A stretch of DNA of 64,000 bases, from assembly GCF_015351075.1 (NCBI RefSeq), contig NZ_JADKRS010000007.1, positions 1 through 64,000 on the forward strand. The letters run 5' to 3'. Every line of letters starts with the position of its first letter. The first letter of the stretch is position 1. The notes under the pieces are model-generated. The model saw only the letters and a list, made by a program, of their open reading frames with translations. It searched no databases and was not told the DNA's origin. This document shows, piece after piece, positions 43,022-52,058 of this stretch. The DNA comes from Clavibacter sp. VKM Ac-2873. GTDB taxonomy: Bacteria; Actinomycetota; Actinomycetes; Actinomycetales; Microbacteriaceae. The position numbers were made by a program, and so were the translations under genes.

Positions 43022-44206
43022 ATGATGGTGGATACGGCGCCCAGCCCCTTCACCCCGGGATACGGGAAGAAGCCAGCGATCTTCGGCGGGCACCGGGATG
43101 AGCTCACCGAGCTCAGAGCCGTGTTCGAGACCCTCGACTTCGGGGAGAACCACTCCGTCCTCGTATCGGGTTTGCGCGGCGCCGGCAAGACCTCCTTCCT
43201 CACCACCTTGCAAGACGAAGCTCGCGCAGCGGACTGGCTGGTCATCAGCGACGACGCCAGCGCCGGCCTCATGGGGCGCGTGATGGACTCCATCATCCCC
43301 GCCCTCATCAACGAGATGACTCCCGAGAGCCGCATGCGACTGACATCGCTCGGGATCTGGGAGTTCAGCGCCGGCTTCGAGCACGTCGAAGGGCACCGGA
43401 GCGTCAGACCCCAGCTGCGCAGCGACCTCGTCGCTCTATCCACGGCGCTCGGCGGCCGCGGGGGGATCCTCATCACCATCGACGAGGTCTCGTCGGGCCG
43501 GGTCCGCCTCCGCGAGCTCGGTCGGTTCGCCCTGCAGGTCTCGCACGCCCTCGAGGACGGAGCGCAGGTCATGGTCGTCTTCGCCGGAGTGAAGGTCAGT
43601 CTCGACGCCCTCCTCGCTGAGGAGCACACCACCTTCCTCCGGCGCTCCCGCGAGATCGAGTTCGAGCGGCTTTCCGCATCGGAGACCCGTCGCGTGTTCG
43701 CTGAGACCGCCGAACTCGGTGGTCGCGAGATAGAAGAGGCCGCGCTCGACAAGCTCGTCTCCCTGTCCCAGGGGTACCCCTACCTGGTGCAGCTAGCCGG
43801 CGACTACGCCTGGCGTAATGCCTCCACCGCACCCACCATCAACCTCGACGACGCCTCAGTGGCTCACGACAAGGCCATCAGGGCGGTGGAGAGCCGGGTG
43901 ATCAGCCGGGTCTACGGCGACCTCTCCGACGTGGACCAGAAGTTCCTCAACGCGATGGCCGCGGACGACGACCGTACGAAGGTCGCCGACATCGTCAGAC
44001 GCATGGGAGTCTCCGACGCGTATGTCCAGGTGTACAAGAAGCGCCTCATCGACAGTGGGTACGTGCACGCCGCCGGCCACGGGTACGTGCAGTTCTCCTT
44101 GCCGTACCTGGGCGCGTACATCCGCCGCCAGCTCGCGGCAGAGGAAAGCGACGGCCGCGAGAATGGCGGATGGGATGCGTACCCGGCCCCAGCCCTGCCG
44201 TCTTGA
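43022..44206 (+). CDS. AAA/STAND-type ATPase, unknown role
   Basis: About 394 residues. The start is ATG at 43022 or 43025 behind ggagag. It begins with FGGHRDELTELRAVF, then Walker A GLRGAGKTS and Walker B GILITIDEVSSG. A lid follows (LSASETRRVFAETAELGG, LVSLSQGYPYLVQLAGD), and then a winged-helix region (VADIVRRMGVSDAYVQVYKK). This is the plan of archaeal-type ATPases of the STAND/MNS group, single-protein ATP switches found on mobile elements and in defence loci. The upstream AT-rich tagaataaagtaaatac may be its promoter. Partner unknown. Confidence 0.75.
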   Translation: MMVDTAPSPFTPGYGKKPAIFGGHRDELTELRAVFETLDFGENHSVLVSGLRGAGKTSFLTTLQDEARAADWLVISDDASAGLMGRVMDSIIPALINEMTPESRMRLTSLGIWEFSAGFEHVEGHRSVRPQLRSDLVALSTALGGRGGILITIDEVSSGRVRLRELGRFALQVSHALEDGAQVMVVFAGVKVSLDALLAEEHTTFLRRSREIEFERLSASETRRVFAETAELGGREIEEAALDKLVSLSQGYPYLVQLAGDYAWRNASTAPTINLDDASVAHDKAIRAVESRVISRVYGDLSDVDQKFLNAMAADDDRTKVADIVRRMGVSDAYVQVYKKRLIDSGYVHAAGHGYVQFSLPYLGAYIRRQLAAEESDGRENGGWDAYPAPALPS

Positions 44207-44263
44207 GCGGCTCGCTCGGTGGGCCGCAGGCGCTTCACGCGGTCGCAGGTGCCGCGCGATCGT

Positions 44264-44297
44264 GGCAGTGCCCGGGTCGGGCGACCCGGGCACTGCC
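44264..44297. terminator. Strong bidirectional terminator
   Basis: GGCAGTGCCCGGGTCG and CGACCCGGGCACTGCC form a perfect 16-bp stem around GG, between the converging ATPase and trypsin-like protease genes; TCATTT follows. Confidence 0.85.
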
Positions 44298-44334
44298 TCA
44301 TTTGGCTGGGTGAGCGGCCCTATGGCATGGTGGC

Positions 44335-45315
44335 CTAGCCTCGCCAGGAGTCGACAGCCCTGAATACCTGGTATTCCACATCTCCCCACGGAGCGAAGTA
44401 CGTCGAAGGCTGATTGCCTTTACGCACGACGGAGCTGACGACTCCGACCTGCGTGCCATTCACGCCCCTGCCCGATTCGTGATAGACAGGGCCACCCGAG
44501 CTACCGTTTACCATCGCGCAGTTGCCTATGCCGAGGTAGGAGGCCTCCGGGTTCAAACGGGAACCGACCCCGGAGCACGTCAAAAGCGGATGAGAGACGT
44601 AACCTGAGATCAGTTCGTAGCCGAACACCTCGTAGTGCAGTCCTGCTCTTGCGAGACCGAAGTTCGTGGCAGTCGCGCCCGCCTCGTCAGCGAGATACTT
44701 TTTCTCCCCCTCCCATGAATGCAGGGGCTTCAGCTGGATGAAAGCGGCATCATGCTGCAGATCCTGCTGGTAGCGCCACTCTCGGGGTACCTGATACATT
44801 GCTGCGCCCCACGTGAGGAGAGGCTTGTTGGCCCCGTCCCACGCAGGGATGAATCGCAAGTTCCTGGCGAAGTGTCCATCGCGATAGAGGCAATGCGCAG
44901 CCGTCGCTATGACCAGCTTCGAGTCGGACTTGATGGACGACGCGGTGCAGCCCTTGTCCTGGCCGTCGCGCGTGAAGTACAGCCTGCCGATCCACTTGAC
45001 CGGTTCGAACACACCGGTCGCCGCGCTGGCGTCGACTGGAGTGCTCGCATCCGGGGGAGGCGTCGGCGTCTCATCGAGCGACGACGCGGCCGCCATCCGC
45101 TCTGGCGTCCAGTAGTTCGCGGATGCTGCGTCGTCTGCGTCGGAGAAGTCCCGGCCTGTGTCGGTCGCGTCCCCGCCCCCCGAGGAACTCTCGCTCGCCG
45201 CGTGCGCGAGCTGGGCGCTGGAGATCAGCGGTCCGCAAGCCAGAACCAGACCGAGCCCGACGGCCGCGATGACCATCGACGTACGACGCTTGCGGGGTAC
45301 TTGTGATGTGTGCAT
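44335..45315 (-). CDS. Secreted trypsin/V8-like serine protease
   Basis: A 326-residue protein; the ATG at 45315 follows ggagtg. A signal peptide (MVIAAVGLGLVLACGPLISS) is followed by a Ser/Asp-rich propeptide of about 65 residues. The triad is IATAAHC (His 141), LQHDAAFIQL (Asp 189) and NGSSGGPVY (Ser 273). Cys pairs flank the His and Ser loops. The plan is of the V8/glutamyl endopeptidase group rather than the Pat-1 group, because of the propeptide and the longer domain. An extracellular role in host or competitor protein degradation is likely. Confidence 0.85.
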   Translation of the reverse strand: MHTSQVPRKRRTSMVIAAVGLGLVLACGPLISSAQLAHAASESSSGGGDATDTGRDFSDADDAASANYWTPERMAAASSLDETPTPPPDASTPVDASAATGVFEPVKWIGRLYFTRDGQDKGCTASSIKSDSKLVIATAAHCLYRDGHFARNLRFIPAWDGANKPLLTWGAAMYQVPREWRYQQDLQHDAAFIQLKPLHSWEGEKKYLADEAGATATNFGLARAGLHYEVFGYELISGYVSHPLLTCSGVGSRLNPEASYLGIGNCAMVNGSSGGPVYHESGRGVNGTQVGVVSSVVRKGNQPSTYFAPWGDVEYQVFRAVDSWRG

Positions 45316-45777
45316 GTCACTCCCGTAATTCTTCTGCTGTGGTGGATGTCGTCTGCGCGGAAGACCGAACGCGTGAAGAGCTTCGAGATGCGCACGTCGT
45401 CTGGCGCCATCGCAGACTAGACAGGGGACAGGCTCGTCGTCTTCGGCCAGGAACGCCCACAGCAATATTTAGCTACGTCTTTCGTCCGAAACTTCATCCT
45501 GCGTGGTCGGTAATTCGGACACGTGACCTGAGGGCAGGCTCGGGCCCCGAGTCCCTGCTGGCTGCCGCACGTACGTGGCCGACCCGAATCGAGTGGTAGC
45601 CCGGTGCGTCACGGCCAGCGTCCGTCCATGCCGAGATGGCCGTCGGGCCACCTGGTCGCTAGTCCGCAGGTGGGGAACTCGAGTGGGTCTCGACGCCCGC
45701 GCGCCGTCTACAGAGCCGGCCTCCGAGGATCACACCGACGCCCGCGCTCCAGCCAGAGAACGGTCCGCGAGGGGAAC
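45316..45777. other. Gene-free region upstream of the trypsin-like gene
   Basis: The first 180 bases are AT-richer and carry the protease promoter. The rest, towards 45777, may hold further decayed sequence of the Fic gene described next. No gene is supported. Confidence 0.4.
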
Positions 45778-46121
45778 TCACCACGTGAGGATCGCCGGGA
45801 GCCCGCGCCGATGACCGGAGTGACGCACGGCGGACACGTCCACGTCGAGCCCGGTGACGCAGCGCTCCATCTGAGGATCGCGGAGCAGCGGGTCGAGATG
45901 GGCCTCGGCGAGATCGGGCACGAACTGCGGGCTCCCCGTTCCCATCGCGTGCACGTCGACGTCCCGGATCGTGCCCGGGGTCCCCGGCAGGAGATCCCGG
46001 ACCAGGCGCGCGTGCACGCGTGCGGGTACGGAAGGTCGAGGCGCTCTAGCGGGGGATCGGTGCAGATCTCCGCCACCACGAATGACGCGACGCCGTTCAT
46101 GGGCCTGTCGAGCTGCGCGTG
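45778..46121 (-). pseudogene. Decayed Fic-toxin gene fragment
   Basis: One frame reads RGHAQLDRPMNGVASFVVAE and then PPLERLDLPY; after a frameshift near 46015 another frame reads RDLLPGTPGTIRDVDVHAMG and TGLDVDVSA. The Fic gene at 53796-54751 has the same order: RDHAELDEAMNDVASFVLAK, PAPERLDLEY, GDLLPGIAGRIRDVDVQATG, TGLDADTFTA. The Fic motif itself is absent. It is the remnant of a second Fic toxin locus. Confidence 0.75.
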
Positions 46122-46273
46122 GCCACGCCGCCCCGCTCGACGAGTGGCCACCGGATGAGTCGACGGGCCACCGGGCGCAACACCAGCACTGTGCAGAACC
46201 CACCAAGGGATCGCGGCGACCGCATAGCTTGTGGGCCTTCCCGATCCGGATCCACTCGACCGAACAGGCAACC

Positions 46274-46987
46274 ATGCAGCGCTCTGCCCCATCATCCCTC
46301 TCCCGCACCCGCCAGGGCCCACGTCACCGGAGCTGGCCCCTCGTCGCCACGGTCGCGATGGTCGGCATCATCGGATCGCTCACGACGGGGATTCCCGCCG
46401 CATATGCCGATGAAACCTCGATCGCCGCCGCCGTGCAGGATGGCTCCTTCCTCGAGGATGTCGTCGATGGGCGCATCAGCGTCGAGCAGCTCGTCGCCGC
46501 GAGTGCCGCCGGAAACCCGCAGAGAGCGCAGGCCATCGATCGTGCGGCCCTCACCCGCGGGATGACGCTCGAAGTCGAGGAGCTCCGCAACACCGGCGAC
46601 GTGGCGGCTTGGGGCGACCCGGGGGATCAGGAGGACGGGGGAGAGCTCATGATCTTGCGGCCGGCGACGACGACCACCTCCGCAGCGGGCTCGATGGTCG
46701 AAGCGCAGCTGTCACTCTCTCGCGATCTCAAGCGGCTCTTCCACCATTGGGGGACCGCCAAGATCTCCGCGCCCACCGGAGGGGCCCTCCTCGGAGGCGG
46801 TACGGCGGCCGGCATCGCGGCCGTCGTCGCTGGTGCATTCTGGCTGCTCGCCTCCGCGATCTTCGTGAGCATCGGCGCCGTAGCGTTCGTCACCCTCGGG
46901 TCGATCGCGGTGAGCTGCCATGGCAAGCACCTCCCGTACCTCTACATCAAGTTCCCTGACTTGGGAAACAGCCACTGCGGGCAGTAG
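46274..46987 (+). CDS. Secreted or membrane protein, novel paired family, member 1
   Basis: A 237-residue protein with a signal peptide (VATVAMVGIIGSLTTGIPAAYA). The mature part starts with a helical segment (DGSFLEDVVDGRISVEQLVA), then a Thr/Ala-rich stretch. A Gly/Ala-rich hydrophobic hairpin (GGALLGGGTAAGIAAVV, then LLASAIFVSIGAVAFVTLGS) follows. The C-terminus is SCHGKHLPYLYIKFPD and SHCGQ. The protein at 47450-48157 has the same plan and matching motifs. I recognise no known family. The hydrophobic hairpin and Cys-bounded tail suggest a pore-forming toxin, a bacteriocin-like protein or a membrane-bound effector. Confidence 0.7.
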   Translation: MQRSAPSSLSRTRQGPRHRSWPLVATVAMVGIIGSLTTGIPAAYADETSIAAAVQDGSFLEDVVDGRISVEQLVAASAAGNPQRAQAIDRAALTRGMTLEVEELRNTGDVAAWGDPGDQEDGGELMILRPATTTTSAAGSMVEAQLSLSRDLKRLFHHWGTAKISAPTGGALLGGGTAAGIAAVVAGAFWLLASAIFVSIGAVAFVTLGSIAVSCHGKHLPYLYIKFPDLGNSHCGQ

Positions 46988-47449
46988 CGCATGCATTCAT
47001 GTCTGATGAGCTGATCGTCGCTCGACTCGGGTTCCGACTCGGCTTGGCCAGACGACGCACACTTGATGTCTCTATCCACGTTCGACGGCTTGCCCCGCGA
47101 GAAGGCGCAACCACCCGGAGCGGGTCTGGTGCCCACGAGCGAGGAGGGTGAGGGCATCGGGACTCCCGCGAACTTCCGGCACGGACACGTGGAGGGGCCT
47201 CAGTTCTGCTCCGCGAGAGAAGCCGATACTCATCATCGTGTCCGATCGGGGCTCTCGACCCGCCGATGAGCGGCCGAAGGAAGCGGCCTGTGCAGCTCCC
47301 CTGTCGTGGTCGTGAGCGACCCCGGCCTGGCGAGTCATCTACCGATCCGGCTACCCACACGATGCTCCGGCGAACAGAACCCCGCCGTCCGCGCCCTCGA
47401 TCGCGGCGTAGCAGAGCAGCGGTTGCGGTCGGCGGGGGTGGCCCGGCTC
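46988..47449. other. Gap between converging paralogs
   Basis: About 460 bases with no supported gene. It includes GCATGCATTCATG at 46989-47001, which also occurs at 22205-22217. No clear terminator was found. Confidence 0.4.
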
Positions 47450-48157
47450 CTACCGCTCGCAGTGGGAGTGCACGGTGTCGGGGATCTTGACGTAGAGGCC
47501 CTTGCCGCTGCAGGAGGCATCGTTCTTCACGACGTCGGCGAGGCCACCGGCGAAGAGCACGCCGATGAACGCACAGGCCACTCCGGTGATGGAGAAGAAC
47601 GAGCAGATCGCGACGGTGGCCGCGCCGATGCCCACACCGAGGAGCCCGCGCAGCCAATCGTGGTTGATGTAGATCGTGTACCAGTGGATGAGATGCCTGT
47701 ACCAGCGCTTGGACTCCATGAAGCGACGGTCGGCGGCTCCGGCTGCAGGTGGCATGGCATACGAAGCCGCCGAGTCCACGATCGCGGCCTTCGTGCTCTC
47801 CAGGGAGGCGGCCATCTGGGGATCCGCGTCCATGGAGGCGTGGAGCTGCGCGGTGAGCGCATCCCCTTCGGCGACCTGCTGGGGCGATAGGTCCATCCAG
47901 TTGTCGACATGCTGGCCATGCAGATCGATGCCGGTGGCGGCCGACTGGACGACGTCGGCTTCGGTGATGGCGCCCGACTCGATGTCGTCGATGAAGTGCC
48001 CGCTGTCGAGCGCTCGCCCCACTCGCGCACCCGGGGAGGTCGGATCGGTGACGGCGAACGCGCTGCTGCCGGGGGCGACGATGACGAGCCCGAGGGACGT
48101 CACAGCGCCGATGGCGATGGTGCTGAAGAAGGAGCGTCTGGGGCGCATGCTGGTCAT
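47450..48157 (-). CDS. Secreted or membrane protein, novel paired family, member 2
   Basis: A 235-residue protein; the ATG at 48157 follows gagagga. A signal peptide (FFSTIAIGAVTSLGLVIVAP) is followed by SGHFIDDIESGAITEADVVQ, which aligns with DGSFLEDVVDGRISVEQLVA in the paralog. A charged middle part (RRFMESKRWYRHLIHWYTIY) leads to a hydrophobic hairpin (LLGVGIGAATVAICSFFSIT, GVACAFIGVLFAGG) and the tail SCSGKGLYVKIPD, then HSHCER. The two genes face each other, so they are unlikely to be cotranscribed. Function unknown. Confidence 0.7.
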   Translation of the reverse strand: MTSMRPRRSFFSTIAIGAVTSLGLVIVAPGSSAFAVTDPTSPGARVGRALDSGHFIDDIESGAITEADVVQSAATGIDLHGQHVDNWMDLSPQQVAEGDALTAQLHASMDADPQMAASLESTKAAIVDSAASYAMPPAAGAADRRFMESKRWYRHLIHWYTIYINHDWLRGLLGVGIGAATVAICSFFSITGVACAFIGVLFAGGLADVVKNDASCSGKGLYVKIPDTVHSHCER

Positions 48158-48535
48158 GCGGATTCCTCTCTCGAAGCGCGACGGCTGTCGCCGCTGTCGC
48201 ACGTTAGACCGCCGCGGGTAGGCGATCTCCGGTGCGCACGGGTACCAGGTGCAACACCACCCGAATGTCCACCTGCACTCCCGGCGCCTGCCCCGCCGTA
48301 CGTGGCTCATGCCACTCGATCTCCCGCCCCGAAACCTCCCGGCTCCGCACCGGGCCAGGCATCGGTGGAGCACGCCGATGCCGGGCTTCGATCGCTCCGG
48401 GCGCCACTTACCGGTCGACGCCACCTTGAGGAGACCCGACGCGTGAGCGCTGCGCAATCCTCTAAGTTGTGTGCTCCGTGACCACGCCCCGCGGATCCCC
48501 AGTCGATGCGCGGCGATCTCCGAGAGGGCCCTGCC
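48158..48535. other. Divergent promoter region
   Basis: About 380 bases between the novel secreted protein and the GH54 gene. No frame is convincing. A promoter for each gene is expected here. Confidence 0.4.
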
Positions 48536-50449
48536 ATGCGACCCCACCTCAGCGGGCGACTCTCCCGCCTCGTCCTTCCGTCGCTCACGACACTCATCCT
48601 CGCGCTGGCGCTCGGCATCGTCGTACCCGCCGTCGGCGCCTCCGCCGAAGCGCCCGCGAACGGCCCCTGCGACATCTACGGCGCCGGCGGCGCACCGTGC
48701 GTCGGTGCTTTCAGCACCACTCGGGCGCTGTACGGCAGCTATGGCGGTCCGCTCTACCAAGTGAAGCGGGCCAGCGACGGCGCCACCGTCGACGTCGGAG
48801 CGGTCTCCCCGGGCGGCCCGGCGAACGCCGACCAGCAGACCTCGTTCTGCTCCGGTACGAGCTGCACCGTGCCCGTGATCTACGACCAGTCCCCCAACCA
48901 CAACGACCTGACTCCCGCCCCCGCGGGCGAGCAGGGCGCGGCGAACAGACCGGCTGCCGCCTCGGCCCTCCCCGTGACCGTCGCCGGCAAGAATGCATTC
49001 GGTCTCTATCTCCCTCCGGGAGTCGCCTATCGCCGCTCCAGCAAGGTGACCACAGGCATGGCCCGGGGCGCAGCGCCGGAGTCCCTGTACATGGTGGCAA
49101 GCGGGACAAACGTCAACCGCGCATGCTGCTCCGACTTCGGCAACGTCGAGACGGAGCCCACGGACACCGGTGCCGGCCACATGGACGCCCTCAACCTGTC
49201 CACCCTGGGCGCGACGGAGACCTCCGGGTGGGGGCCGTGGGTCCAAGCGGACCTCGAGGAGGGCGTCTTCCAGGGCAAGACGACCGTCTGGGCCCAGAAC
49301 CGCGGCAACTCGTCCGAGTTCGTCACCGCGACGCTCAAGAACAACGGCGTCGACACCTTCGCCATCAAGGGCGGTGACGCCCAGCGCGGCGCGCTCTCCA
49401 CCTGGTACGACGGGTCGCTGCCCGACGGCGTCGACCGGTTCGGCAGCAGCTGGCAGCCGATGAAGCTCGAAGGCTCGATCGGCCTCGGGGCAGGAGGAGA
49501 CAACTCCAATCGCGGCACCCAGTTCTTCTTCGAAGGTGTCATCACGTCCGGCTACGCCTCCGATGCGACCGAGAACGCGGTTCAGGCGAACGTCGTCGCG
49601 CAGGGCTACCACGCGAAGGGCACGGGCGGCGGTCCCGGCAGGCCCATCGTCGGTCCAGGAGGCAAGTGCGTCGGCATCCGCGATGTGGGCGGCAGCGGCG
49701 ACGCGGCCGTCGCCCAACTGGACGACTGCCTCGCGATGGCCGTGGATCAACGCTGGGTCGGGAGCACCGTCGGCGAGGGGACGCTGAACACCCTCGGAAA
49801 GTGCTTGGACCTCGCTGGCGTGCCGGGCGACGCGGGAGCCGGGGTGGTCCTGCACGATTGCGACGGTGCGGCGCACCAGCAGTGGTTCCCCCAGGCCGAC
49901 GGCTCGGTGCAGAACCCGGGGTCCGGGCTATGCCTCGAGTCGCCGAACGGCTCGACCGCGAACGGCACAGCGCTCCGCGCCCGCCCCTGCAACGGATCGG
50001 CCGCCCAACGATTCGCCGCGTCGACGCCGATCCTCCATCCCGTCCCGGGCGGCAAGTCGAAGTGCGTGGACGTGTCGGGGGACGACACCGATGCCGCCGG
50101 CAGGGCGGTGCAGATCTACACGTGCCAGAACGCCGCCACAGGAGCGCCTGCCGGCCTCACCGAGGCCGCGGACCAGCAGTGGATCTACGACCCGGCGGAT
50201 CAGAGCCTGAGGTCCAATGGTCGCTGCTTGGATGTCGACGGCAATCTCACCGACGCCGGCACGGCCGTCGAGTCCTGGACATGCAACGGGGTCGGCGGCC
50301 AGCGGTGGGTGCCGCGGCCGAGCGGCGCGCTCCTCAACCCCGCATCGAACCTCTGCTTGGACGCGCCGGGTGGGTCGACGGCGAACGAGACCGTCCTGCG
50401 CATCTGGCCGTGCGACGGGACCCCTGGGCAGCGCTTCATCCTGAACTGA
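48536..50449 (+). CDS. Secreted alpha-L-arabinofuranosidase, GH54 with CBM13
   Basis: A 637-residue protein, ATG at 48536 behind gagaggg. A signal peptide (SLTTLILALALGIVVPAVG) precedes the GH54 domain, which starts GPCDIYGAGGAPCVGAFSTT and continues SYGGPLYQVKRASDGATVD and IYDQSPNHNDLT. The double-Cys segment NRACCSDFGNVET and GAGHMDALN match fungal GH54 enzymes such as AkAbfB. From about 378 to the end are two ricin-type (CBM13) regions with QxW repeats (DQRWVGS, HQQWFPQ, DQQWIYD, GQRWVPR). GH54 enzymes remove arabinose from arabinoxylan and pectin side chains. This fits plant wall attack, with the pectate lyase next door. Confidence 0.9.
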   Translation: MRPHLSGRLSRLVLPSLTTLILALALGIVVPAVGASAEAPANGPCDIYGAGGAPCVGAFSTTRALYGSYGGPLYQVKRASDGATVDVGAVSPGGPANADQQTSFCSGTSCTVPVIYDQSPNHNDLTPAPAGEQGAANRPAAASALPVTVAGKNAFGLYLPPGVAYRRSSKVTTGMARGAAPESLYMVASGTNVNRACCSDFGNVETEPTDTGAGHMDALNLSTLGATETSGWGPWVQADLEEGVFQGKTTVWAQNRGNSSEFVTATLKNNGVDTFAIKGGDAQRGALSTWYDGSLPDGVDRFGSSWQPMKLEGSIGLGAGGDNSNRGTQFFFEGVITSGYASDATENAVQANVVAQGYHAKGTGGGPGRPIVGPGGKCVGIRDVGGSGDAAVAQLDDCLAMAVDQRWVGSTVGEGTLNTLGKCLDLAGVPGDAGAGVVLHDCDGAAHQQWFPQADGSVQNPGSGLCLESPNGSTANGTALRARPCNGSAAQRFAASTPILHPVPGGKSKCVDVSGDDTDAAGRAVQIYTCQNAATGAPAGLTEAADQQWIYDPADQSLRSNGRCLDVDGNLTDAGTAVESWTCNGVGGQRWVPRPSGALLNPASNLCLDAPGGSTANETVLRIWPCDGTPGQRFILN

Positions 50450-51148
50450 GCGGACAAGAGCGGGAGCAGCAGGGAATCCTCGGGCACCGCACGGGGCAGA
50501 CCGGAATCCGACGTGACGCTGCGCAGCCCTTCGAGGTCGAGCTCGGGACACGACGACGGATCCCGCAGCGCCGAGCATGCCCGCGCACGCCGACCGCTAC
50601 GGGATGGACGAGTACGTCCTCGACTAGGCAGCAGAGACGCCGTTCTGAAGACGGCAGATGGTGGTGGGGGAGGGTGAAGGCGACCGCAGCACCCGTCGGG
50701 CGGGCATCGTGTCAGTGAAGGTCGACCGCGGCGGTCCCTCCAACGGCTCGCCGCGGCGCGTCCCGACGTCTGCATGAACTCGTTCTTTTCCTACCTGTTC
50801 ACGAAAGAACAGCTGGATGAGTGCTGTGACGTCCATGCGCGCGGACAACAGAGCCCCGTGACGACGATGCCTGATCCGGTGATCCTGACCATGGCTCGTG
50901 TGTCGCGAATCGACTCATCAGGAACCCCGTGGTCCCGCCTTCTCCGACGGCCATCTGGCCGATCGACGCGGATTTCCCCACGGCGGAGGTTCCGACGAAG
51001 GAGCGCGCCTCGCCTTCTCTTGCCGAGTGCGAAGCGATGTGCGACCACCCAGGATGTGCGGGCATCGTCCAGGATCAAGACCTGGTGACACCTACCCTGA
51101 CGCCCACCGCGAAATGCGCGGTGATATCGCATGATGGGTTAGGTCACC
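50450..51148. other. Gene-free region upstream of pectate lyase
   Basis: About 700 bases. A 7-bp inverted repeat (GTTCTTT at 50783-50789, AAAGAAC at 50805-50811) and AT-rich sequence near 50780 could be regulatory. Frames are shadows. Some of it may be decayed sequence. Confidence 0.4.
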
Positions 51149-52015
51149 ATGAAGATCACGCACAATTCCTCTATTCGCTCGTCGGTGCGCCGGCGTACGG
51201 CACGGATGCTCATCGGGGCGTCGGTTCTCGCCGCGGTGATGTCGCTCACGGGTCTGGTTCATTCAGCCCCGCCTGCGTCCGCTGCGCCTCTTCCGGATCG
51301 CGGTTCCTCCATCACGGAGATGCCGGAGTTCCCGAAACCGACCTCCGTGCGACCTGCGCGGTCTACCCCGTACATCGTCCCCGCTGGTCAGACCGTCGAC
51401 TTCGGCTACGCCGAGCTGAATGGCTCGACCACGGGTCGCAGCGAGTTCCAGCAGCCGGTGATCCTCGTCAAGCCGGGCGGGACGGTGAAGAACGTGATCA
51501 TCGGCCGGCTCGCCGCGGACGGCATCCACTGCGAGGCCTCATGCACGATCGAGAACATGTGGTCGCCGGATGTCGGCGAGGACGCGGTGACCCTCCTCGA
51601 CGGTTCACCCGACTCGTCCGTCGTCACCATCCGCGGGGGCGGGGTGGCGCACGCGTACGACAAGGTCGTCCAGCTGGACGGTGCGGGCACAGCCCGCATC
51701 TCGCACTTCGCCGCGTCCGACATCGGCTCGCTGGTGCGATCCTGCGGCGACTGCGCGCACCAGTACCCGAGGCACATCGTCGTGAGTGACGTGTTCATCA
51801 CCGGCGGCCGTTACAAGGTCGCCGGGGTCAATCAGAACTTCGGGGACACGGCGAAGATCGACCACGTCACCATCCGCGGGAACCGCATGCAGATCTGCGA
51901 CAGGACCGTCGGTGGCCGGGGCGCTCCGGCGAAGGAGGTGAGCGGCGGCAGCGGCGACCCGTATCCGGGCGTGTGCGATTTCACCTACTCGACCATCCTG
52001 TTCCAGGAGGGCTAG
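51149..52015 (+). CDS. Secreted pectate lyase, family PL3
   Basis: A 288-residue protein. A twin-Arg-free signal (RMLIGASVLAAVMSLTGLVH) ends at ASA. The domain has the PL3 pattern: PVILVKPGGTVKNVIIGRLA, ADGIHCEASCTIENMWSPDV and GEDAVTLL. Later segments include the beta-helix turns and RHIVVSDVFITGGRYKVAGV. PL3 enzymes cleave de-esterified homogalacturonan by beta-elimination, with calcium. It probably works with the GH54 enzyme on pectin. Cys pairs stabilise it, in line with the DsbA-like genes in this window. Confidence 0.9.
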   Translation: MKITHNSSIRSSVRRRTARMLIGASVLAAVMSLTGLVHSAPPASAAPLPDRGSSITEMPEFPKPTSVRPARSTPYIVPAGQTVDFGYAELNGSTTGRSEFQQPVILVKPGGTVKNVIIGRLAADGIHCEASCTIENMWSPDVGEDAVTLLDGSPDSSVVTIRGGGVAHAYDKVVQLDGAGTARISHFAASDIGSLVRSCGDCAHQYPRHIVVSDVFITGGRYKVAGVNQNFGDTAKIDHVTIRGNRMQICDRTVGGRGAPAKEVSGGSGDPYPGVCDFTYSTILFQEG

Positions 52016-52058
52016 AGGCCGACGCCCGCCGAGCTGTCGCGGCTGGCCTCGTGGATGG

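Noticed and set aside
48158-49876. Upstream extension of the 47450-48157 gene to a far larger frame
   Set aside because: The ATG at 48157 has a good ribosome site and a signal peptide directly after it; the extension is antisense to the GH54 gene.
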